NCBI GenBank assembly: GCA_946183095.1
Contig: CAMHBE010000104.1
Span: 1 to 6,750, forward strand
DNA length: 6,750 nucleotides
DNA from: an uncultured Clostridia bacterium
GTDB lineage: Bacteria > Bacillota > Clostridia > Oscillospirales > Ruminococcaceae
Reading direction: 5' to 3'
In this document: in pieces, positions 1-4,837 of the stretch
How the letters are laid out: the number at the start of each line of letters is the position of its first letter
How positions within the stretch are numbered: position 1 is the stretch's first letter
Program-made: the position numbers and the translations under genes
Notes under the pieces: generated by a model
What the model was told of the DNA's origin: nothing
The model's input: the letters and a program-made list of their open reading frames with translations, nothing else
Databases searched by the model: none

Positions 1-1
1 T

Positions 2-160
2 GCATTAAAAGCAATTGATGAAGAGACAGAGAAAAGAATTGACGAGATGGAAAACGGTGAATACAAATTCCCGGACAGATTTCTGAAAAAGGATTACGAG
101 ATTGCGGCGTGTACGGCTCTGTTCTGCCTTGCGATGCTGCTGATAGGCGCATTTCTTTAA
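2..160 (+). CDS. Unidentified protein, C-terminal 52 residues only
   Basis: This open frame enters from the left edge and ends at the TAA at 158-160. The visible 52 residues begin with a charged, probably helical stretch (acidic and basic residues alternate, with ETEKRIDEME near the start). A short polar segment with a YKFPDRFLKKDY motif follows, and then one hydrophobic helix of about 18 residues runs to the C-terminus. The visible part therefore looks like a cytoplasmic tail followed by a final membrane helix. I do not recognise the family. It lies 18 bp upstream of the NCS1 transporter start on the same strand, so the two may be cotranscribed. No start codon is visible because the gene is truncated by the window. 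Confidence 0.6.
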   Translation, partial: ALKAIDEETEKRIDEMENGEYKFPDRFLKKDYEIAACTALFCLAMLLIGAFL

Positions 161-178
161 AAAGCGGGGTATGAGAAC

Positions 179-478
179 ATGAACAATGTTAACGATCAGA
201 CGGAGCGCGAGGCTTTTTTCGGCACTCTGCCTATAATGCGGAAAGACAGGATCTACGGTTTTCTGGACGCCCTGCTGGTGCTTTCCGGGTACTGTATAGC
301 AACATGGAGCTACACACAGGGTTCATACCTCGCAACTCTGGTGGGGTTCAGGCAGCTTCTTATAGGCGCGTTCTTCGGGGCGCTGCTGATGCTGATAATA
401 TATCAGCTTCCTGTCATACTGTCGGTGCGGTACGGGATAGATATATGGATATGGTTGCGTACAGTGTTCGGCGGCTAA
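179..478 (+). pseudogene. NCS1 (cytosine-permease-like) transporter, N-terminal part, ended by premature TAA
   Basis: These 99 residues are the N-terminal fifth of a nucleobase:cation symporter-1 family protein, a 12-helix LeuT-fold membrane transporter for cytosine, purines, hydantoins or related compounds. About 25 polar residues precede TM1 (roughly 27-46, containing the TW pair usual in NCS1 TM1) and TM2 (roughly 58-80). The fragment stops in the cytoplasmic loop before TM3, inside the family's R-x-x-FG-x-x-G motif (here RTVFGG, stop, G). The TAA at 476-478 is in the same frame as the continuing transporter sequence, so this is a single gene with a nonsense codon and no frameshift is needed. 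The start ATG at 179 has only a weak upstream purine/G stretch (about 164-169) as ribosome binding site. Alone, this piece cannot transport. Confidence 0.8.
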
Positions 479-484
479 GGAACA

Positions 485-1603
485 GTGCTGGTAACGGTGG
501 TCATAATAATCATCAACTACCCGTGGTATGCTGTCTGCGCAGACTTGTTCGCCTCGTCCATGGGAAATCTCTGCGGACTGTTCGGACTTGAACTGCCGGA
601 AGCCGCGCATACGGTCCTTGCGATACTTTGTGTTGTATTGGGTACGCTCATAGCATACCGCGGGCTCGGTGCGATAACATGGACGACGCGTGTGCTGGTG
701 CCGCTTCTGCTTATCCTCGGAGCGGTGGTGACGGTGATAGGCTTCGTGTCCGTGCCGTTTGATGTGATATGGGAATTTCAGCCGGAACGCCCGGAGGGTG
801 AACCGAACATAATCCCGTATATAATGTCTGTCGAAGCAAACTTTGCGTTTGTGATAACACTTGTGGGCGGAATGGCGGAAGTTCCGCGGCTCTGCAAAAG
901 CGAACGCTCCGGTTACTGGGCAGGCGTGCTCGGACAGGGGCTTGCGGGTTCGTTCTTCGTGGTCGTCGGGGCGGTAATGGCAATAGCGACCCAGTATGTG
1001 ACCGGAGAGATGACCGATGACCCTACTCTGATGCTGGCTATGTTCTCTGTCCCTGCCCTTGCGCTGAGTTCTCTGATGCTGGTGGCATTCGCGAACATCG
1101 GTACACAGGCGGTGGGTTCGTACATATACGGGGTAATGCTGAAGTCCTCGTTCAGACGGGCGGATTACCGCATTATGATCGTAATACTCGGTATATATGT
1201 GACGCTGCTGTGTATCTGGGGAAAGATCGTTGAGTATTTCGGCTCGTTCCTCACGGTCAGTGCCTGCATATACGCGCCGCTGGCAGCTCTGCTGTTCACG
1301 GATTTCTTTATAGTCCGCAGGCAGAAATTCTCCCTTCGCTCAGCGTTCATGCTGAACGGACACACCGCTTACCGATTTACCGGCGGGTTCAACATAGTGG
1401 GTCTTATCTGCCTCGCGGCGGGTGCTGCCATATCACTGCTCATCTATGACCCGGTAAGCACCGAGATACACTGTATGCCGCTGTTTTACCTGACTCCCAC
1501 CGGGGCTTCGTTCATCGGCACGGCTGTGCTTTACTTCGCACTAAGCCGCATACCCGCGATAAACCGATATCTTATGAAAGACAGAGGTGAGCTTTCCGTA
1601 TGA
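485..1603 (+). pseudogene. NCS1 (cytosine-permease-like) transporter, C-terminal part (TM3-TM12)
   Basis: This is the continuation of the gene starting at 179, in the same frame, with only GGA and ACA between the TAA and the GTG at 485. Without the stop the protein would be about 474 residues, normal for NCS1. Within the 372-residue piece there is TM3 with a NYPWYAV substrate-site-like segment (11-17), TM4-5 (about 42-90), TM6 with a GGMAEVPR segment (128-135) near the position of the family's conserved Asp/Arg region, and TM7 (about 148-170). TM8 carries ANIGTQAVGS (203-212), and TM9-12 run to about residue 353, followed by a short basic tail. The substrate cannot be told from sequence; cytosine, purine or hydantoin are all possible. 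GTG 485 is the first possible restart and sits 3 nt after an AAGGA, so reinitiation is conceivable but poorly spaced. Its TGA overlaps the next gene's ATG (ATGA). Confidence 0.8.
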
Positions 1604-2877
1604 GCGAATTATCCGCGAGAAACAAGAAATGCACAGACCCGACTCCTTTTGACCGGTTCCGTGTCCCGCCGAAACAGAACATCTTCCTGATACCGCTTAT
1701 ATGGCTGTACTGCTTTTTCGCCACCCGGAGCGGTCATCTGAAGATACACCGTAAGAATATGAAGGGGCTGAAGCCGCCGTACATCGTGTTCGGCTCTCAC
1801 CATGCGTGGATGGACTTCTATGTGACGCCTCTTGCGCTGTTCCCGCACCGTGCCAACTACGTTTCCGAGATGGAAGGCTTTGAGTTCTTCGGCGAATGGT
1901 TATATCGGCAGATAGGCTGTATCGGGACCCGCAAATTCATCAGTGATATCGCTCTTGTCCGCAGCATAAAGCGCTGTATTGCCCGCAAAGGAATAGTCGT
2001 GATATATCCCGAAGCCCGATACGCAAATGTGGGAACAAGTTCGGAACTTCCGCAGTCCGTGGGCAAGCTGGCAAAAAATCTCGGAGTTCCTGTGGTCTGT
2101 ATCAATATGCGCGGAAACTACCTCCAGTCTCCGATATGGAACACCCGTATGAGAAAACAGGCACGGCTTGACACCGAGATCGTGCAGCTCCTGACACCGC
2201 AAGAACTGAAAACCATGACTCCCGAACAGATAACCCGGGCTATCTCGGAATATCTGACTTACGATGACTACAAATACCAGCTCGAAAGCCGCATGAAGAT
2301 CGATGTACCCTGGCGTGCGGAAGGACTGCATAAAGTCCTGTACCGCTGTCCCGAGTGCGGTAGCGACTTCACCATGAAGAGCGGGGGCGCCGATCTGTAC
2401 TGCGAAAAGTGCGGGAACCGAGTGACCATGAATATGTACGGAAGGCTTGTGCAGGGCGTTGATCCGTATAAATTCTCTCATATACCGGACTGGTATGAGT
2501 GGCAGCGCAGATGCGTCATTGACGAGATCGATCGCGGGGAATACCGTCTCGCCGCCGAGGTGCATGTGGAAGCCCTCCCCGGCGCAAAGTGCTTTCTCGA
2601 CTGCGGTACCGGTCATCTCACCCATACGGCTGAAGGCTTTACTTTGACTTTCACCGATCACGGAGAGACTTCTCCGAAGACCCTCAGCTTTTCGCCCGCT
2701 TCGATGAATTCCGTCCACACCGAGTATGACTACCGGAAACACGGTGAATGTATCACCCTCTCCGTTCCCGACTGCACATACTTCCTGTTTCCGCTCACTC
2801 CCGGTTTCAATCCCACAAAGATACAGTTCGCCGCGGAATATCTTCATTCACGGGAAATATTGCGGACAAAGGCTTGA
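1600..2877 (+). CDS. Lysophospholipid (1-acyl-glycerol-3-phosphate-type) acyltransferase with C-terminal zinc ribbon
   Basis: A 425-residue PlsC-like acyltransferase, which would transfer a fatty acyl group to a lysophospholipid or related alcohol at the membrane. The catalytic HX4D motif is H67-HAWM-D72, in the place of the usual NHxSxxD. The substrate-binding block is PEAR at 137-140 where classical PlsC has PEGTR. A hydrophobic segment (about 28-41) precedes the domain and probably anchors it. Residues from about 250 depart from ordinary PlsC: a CPEC (250-253) and CEKC (268-271) pair 14 residues apart form a probable zinc ribbon, followed by an HIPDWYEW segment (294-301) and a beta-rich tail of about 120 residues. 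That extension makes it longer than the roughly 240 residues of plain PlsC. The ATG at 1600 overlaps the transporter's TGA, with AGAGGTGA at 1583-1590 as ribosome binding site, which indicates translational coupling. The true acyl acceptor is unknown, and phosphatidic acid synthesis is only one option. Confidence 0.85.
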   Translation: MSELSARNKKCTDPTPFDRFRVPPKQNIFLIPLIWLYCFFATRSGHLKIHRKNMKGLKPPYIVFGSHHAWMDFYVTPLALFPHRANYVSEMEGFEFFGEWLYRQIGCIGTRKFISDIALVRSIKRCIARKGIVVIYPEARYANVGTSSELPQSVGKLAKNLGVPVVCINMRGNYLQSPIWNTRMRKQARLDTEIVQLLTPQELKTMTPEQITRAISEYLTYDDYKYQLESRMKIDVPWRAEGLHKVLYRCPECGSDFTMKSGGADLYCEKCGNRVTMNMYGRLVQGVDPYKFSHIPDWYEWQRRCVIDEIDRGEYRLAAEVHVEALPGAKCFLDCGTGHLTHTAEGFTLTFTDHGETSPKTLSFSPASMNSVHTEYDYRKHGECITLSVPDCTYFLFPLTPGFNPTKIQFAAEYLHSREILRTKA

Positions 2878-2902
2878 TTTCCCGCCGATTATATTATATA
2901 AT
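2874..2902 (+). promoter_or_regulatory. Sigma-A-type promoter of the lipase gene
   Basis: The -35 box is TTGATT (2874-2879, four of six consensus bases) and the -10 box is TATAAT (2897-2902, perfect), with an ideal 17-bp spacer. The -35 box contains the acyltransferase stop codon TGA (2875-2877). The expected start of transcription, about 7 nt after the -10 box, is near 2909, the first G of a G8 run. The lipase can therefore be transcribed independently of the upstream genes. Confidence 0.75.
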
Positions 2903-2908
2903 GTAGTC

Positions 2909-2920
2909 GGGGGGGGAGAG
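2909..2920 (+). promoter_or_regulatory. G8 tract at predicted transcript start, overlapping the lipase ribosome binding site
   Basis: Eight consecutive G (2909-2916) are followed by AGAG and then AA before the ATG at 2923. The GGAG at 2915-2918 is the best Shine-Dalgarno match, only 4 nt from the start codon. If transcription starts at about 2909 the leader is about 14 nt and its 5' end is pure G. Slippage of this tract, in DNA or during initiation, would change leader length and ribosome binding. Confidence 0.6.
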
Positions 2921-2922
2921 AA

Positions 2923-4242
2923 ATGAGAATCATATATCTGCTGTTCGATTGTGCAGTGACCTGTGCCGTGCCGATGATCTGGCTGTTCTTCGGACTTCCT
3001 TTCGGGGCGCTCGGCTCCGGGATCCTCTTTGCAACACTGTTCCTGTATATAAATGTCATGCCCGGCATCTATACAAAGGTCAGTACAAAGTTTGCCGTAC
3101 TTGCGGGCGGATCCGATCTGCTCGTTACATTCATACTGTCTGTCTGCGTTCAGTCCGCTCTTCTGATATACCGTATCGTGACTTCCTGCTTTACGCCGGA
3201 GCTTGATGTACCGTATATCATTATCAGCGTGATCGTTGATTTTATAATATTCTGGAATGGCATGATACGCTGCTACGTTACTTCGTATCAGCTCGGTATA
3301 ACGCTGCGTGTACTCGCAGCGGTTTTCTCGCTTATTCCCCCGGTCAATATCATTTTTCTTCTTATAATAATAGTAAAGACACGACAGGAATACCTGTTCG
3401 AGCGCAAATATGGTGCTATGGAACGCGAAAAGGCTGCTGCGCATGTGTGCGCCACACGATTCCCGATAATGCTTGTGCATGGTGTATTCTTCCGTGATAC
3501 AAAGGCTTTCAATTACTGGGGACGTGTCCCAAAAGCCATAGAGCGTTGCGGCGGTACAGTGCTGTACGGAAACCAGCAGTCCGCTCTCTCGGTCGCGCAG
3601 AGCGCGTCGGAGCTTGCCGCAAAGATAGAACAGACTGTCATGCAGCTCGGCTGCGGGAAAGTCAACATCATAGCCCACTCAAAGGGCGGGCTGGATTCGC
3701 GTTATGCAATATCACTTCTCGGTGCCGACAAATATGTGGCGACCCTTACAACAGTATGTACCCCTCACCGCGGCTGTATGTTCGTGGAAAAGATGTACGA
3801 TTCCATTCCGGAACCTGCTCGCTTGAAAATAGCGGCGGCGTACAATGCGGCTGCCCGTACTGTAGGTGATACTTCCCCCGACTTTCTTTCGGCAGTGGGA
3901 GATCTGCGGGAAAGCGCCTGTGCGCGTATGAACGCCGGGACACCCGACAGCCCGCTCGTATCTTATCGGAGCATCGGTTCTTACGCGAAAAATTCACGCG
4001 GCGGTAAATTTCCGATGAATGTGTCATATCTTCTTGTGAAGAAGACCGACGGCGCGAATGACGGACTTGTGTCTGTGGAGTCAATGAAGTGGGGTGAGAA
4101 CTTCAGACTCGTTTCCCCACCCGGCTGGCGCGGTATCACCCACGCCGACATGATCGATCTCAACCGTGAAAACATCAAGGGTTTCGATATCCGTTCATTC
4201 TACATTGATCTGGTATCTGAACTCAAAAATCAGGGATATTGA
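2923..4242 (+). CDS. Membrane-anchored triacylglycerol lipase-like alpha/beta hydrolase
   Basis: This 439-residue protein has two parts. Residues 1-151 form about five hydrophobic helices (roughly 3-24, 26-45, 63-86, 97-117 and 130-151). Residues 180-439 form an alpha/beta-hydrolase domain resembling bacterial family I lipases. The domain opens with PIMLVHGVFF (181-190), whose HG supplies the oxyanion-hole region. The nucleophile is S253 in the elbow AHSKGG, a G-x-S-x-G variant with Ala first. The likely catalytic acid is D380 in NDGLVSVES, and the likely catalytic His is H407 in THADMID. The order Ser, Asp, His is correct, so the enzyme looks intact. It probably hydrolyses acyl esters of glycerides, phospholipids or another membrane-derived ester. 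Positive loops after TM2 and TM4 suggest N-terminus in and catalytic domain outside, but the basic stretch after TM5 (152-170) makes this uncertain. It has its own promoter and lies 45 bp after an acyltransferase gene. Confidence 0.85.
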   Translation: MRIIYLLFDCAVTCAVPMIWLFFGLPFGALGSGILFATLFLYINVMPGIYTKVSTKFAVLAGGSDLLVTFILSVCVQSALLIYRIVTSCFTPELDVPYIIISVIVDFIIFWNGMIRCYVTSYQLGITLRVLAAVFSLIPPVNIIFLLIIIVKTRQEYLFERKYGAMEREKAAAHVCATRFPIMLVHGVFFRDTKAFNYWGRVPKAIERCGGTVLYGNQQSALSVAQSASELAAKIEQTVMQLGCGKVNIIAHSKGGLDSRYAISLLGADKYVATLTTVCTPHRGCMFVEKMYDSIPEPARLKIAAAYNAAARTVGDTSPDFLSAVGDLRESACARMNAGTPDSPLVSYRSIGSYAKNSRGGKFPMNVSYLLVKKTDGANDGLVSVESMKWGENFRLVSPPGWRGITHADMIDLNRENIKGFDIRSFYIDLVSELKNQGY

Positions 4243-4537
4243 AACAAAAGCCTGTCAAAGAAGCCGCTTCGCTTGAGATCGTGGAAACCTTTCCAAAGAC
4301 TTCTACCTGCTTCGCGTTTAAAGTTCAAAGTGTGTAATAAATAAAGGCAACACCGAATCCTTTTGGAAATACTGTGAAGAGCGGCAATCGAGCGATTAGC
4401 CATACTGTTATCTCCAATTAAAATGAAATATATATGATATTATACTGTTCTTATTTTAAAAGCTGATATAAATTGAAAAAACAAGCATAAATGTTCTTTA
4501 TTTCAAGTAATTGATCCTGGTCTTTGTTTACATGATC
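4243..4537. other. Non-coding, AT-rich spacer after the lipase gene
   Basis: I see no gene here. The lipase frame happens to stay open for 33 very basic codons after its TGA (4243-4341, ending TAA at 4342-4344); there is no start codon or ribosome binding site, so I do not call it. Weak inverted repeats are present: TGGAAA/TTTCCA at 4282-4295, an imperfect hairpin at 4383-4401 (GGC-AATCG paired with CGATT-a-GCC), and CATGA/TCATG straddling the right boundary at 4531-4542. None is followed by a clear U-run, so none is a convincing terminator. From about 4400 the sequence is markedly A+T rich compared with the genes on both sides. The mixture of small palindromes and altered composition suggests an intergenic repeat or the scar of a lost element, but this is inference. 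Confidence 0.4.
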
Positions 4538-4688
4538 TCATGTCTTCATTACCTTAACATAGTCATCATAATCAATACCTACATCTAGTGCATTGATTTT
4601 TGGCTCAATTGCATAATCAGCCCATTTCTGAAACTCTGTCTGCAGAATCTTTTTTGAGATAGGTAGGCTTTAGTGCATCGTAAATACG
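4538..4688 (-). pseudogene. Decayed coding remnant, C-terminal fragment of an unknown protein
   Basis: On the minus strand, a 43-codon frame without a start (4669 down to TGA at 4538-4540) encodes a protein-like sequence that includes QKWADYAIEPKINALD and ends DYDDYVKVMKT. Another frame upstream (from 4688) reads RIYDALKPTYLKK and runs into it at an A6 run (T6 at 4650-4655 on the plus strand). Removing one A would join them into one stretch of about 49 residues. Upstream of that the frame meets TGA (4689-4691) and then the terminator, so no start region exists. I do not recognise the family. The composition, with many Asp, Tyr and Lys and a natural-looking acidic/aromatic pattern, is why I think it was once coding. 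A chance open frame remains possible. Confidence 0.4.
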
Positions 4689-4697
4689 TCAAATAGC

Positions 4698-4734
4698 GAA
4701 ACCCGCTGTACATTGGTTTGGTACAGCGGGTTTC
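4698..4734. terminator. Bidirectional intrinsic terminator, perfect 14-bp stem
   Basis: GAAACCCGCTGTAC (4698-4711) and its exact reverse complement GTACAGCGGGTTTC (4721-4734) flank a 9-nt loop. On each strand the stem has a GC-rich core and ends in GGGUUUC. The plus strand continues UUAU, giving the better U-rich tail; the minus strand continues GCUAUUUG. It sits between convergent transcription units and most plausibly ends the minus-strand permease transcript 77 nt past its present stop, while also blocking plus-strand read-through. Confidence 0.75.
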
Positions 4735-4837
4735 TTATGGGGGACATGTCATTTTCAGCCGGTTTTTCATATTGTTGATTTGTTCTGTTTCTGTGATTTT
4801 GTATTCGTCATCAGCTGTTTGCTTGACACCATTTTTT
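4735..4837 (-). other. Alternate-frame extension of the permease C-terminus
   Basis: In the +1 frame relative to the permease, the minus strand stays open from the A6 run (plus-strand T6 at 4832-4837) to a TAA at 4735-4737 that directly abuts the terminator stem. Deleting one A would replace the present last seven residues after ALK with a 32-residue hydrophilic tail containing TADDEYKITETEQINN and ending KMTCPP. That is a plausible cytoplasmic tail after the last helix. It has no independent start codon upstream, so it is not a separate gene. It could be the original C-terminus, a product of frameshifting, or chance. Confidence 0.35.

Noticed and set aside
476..478. TAA read as a recoded amino acid
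   Set aside because: Selenocysteine and pyrrolysine use TGA and TAG. Other genes here end normally in TAA, TGA or both, so a reassigned TAA is unlikely.
1900..2847. 315-codon minus-strand ORF opposite the acyltransferase
   Set aside because: The plus-strand frame has clear acyltransferase motifs. The antisense frame has no recognisable domain and is explained by codon bias of the real gene.
2848..3678. 276-codon minus-strand ORF opposite the lipase
   Set aside because: It spans the lipase promoter and the first half of a well-supported lipase gene and has no domain pattern, so it is a shadow frame.
4282..4295. TGGAAA/TTTCCA hairpin as a lipase terminator
   Set aside because: The loop would be only 2 nt, the stem is AT-rich and no U-run follows.
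4243..4344. Read-through extension of the lipase frame (33 basic codons)
   Set aside because: The lipase already ends naturally after its last helix-like segment, and there is no sign of stop-codon recoding. It is kept only as a repeat candidate.
4435..4443. TGATATTAT, an extended -10-like site in the spacer
   Set aside because: The region is so AT-rich that such matches are expected by chance. No -35 box sits at the right distance and no gene follows.
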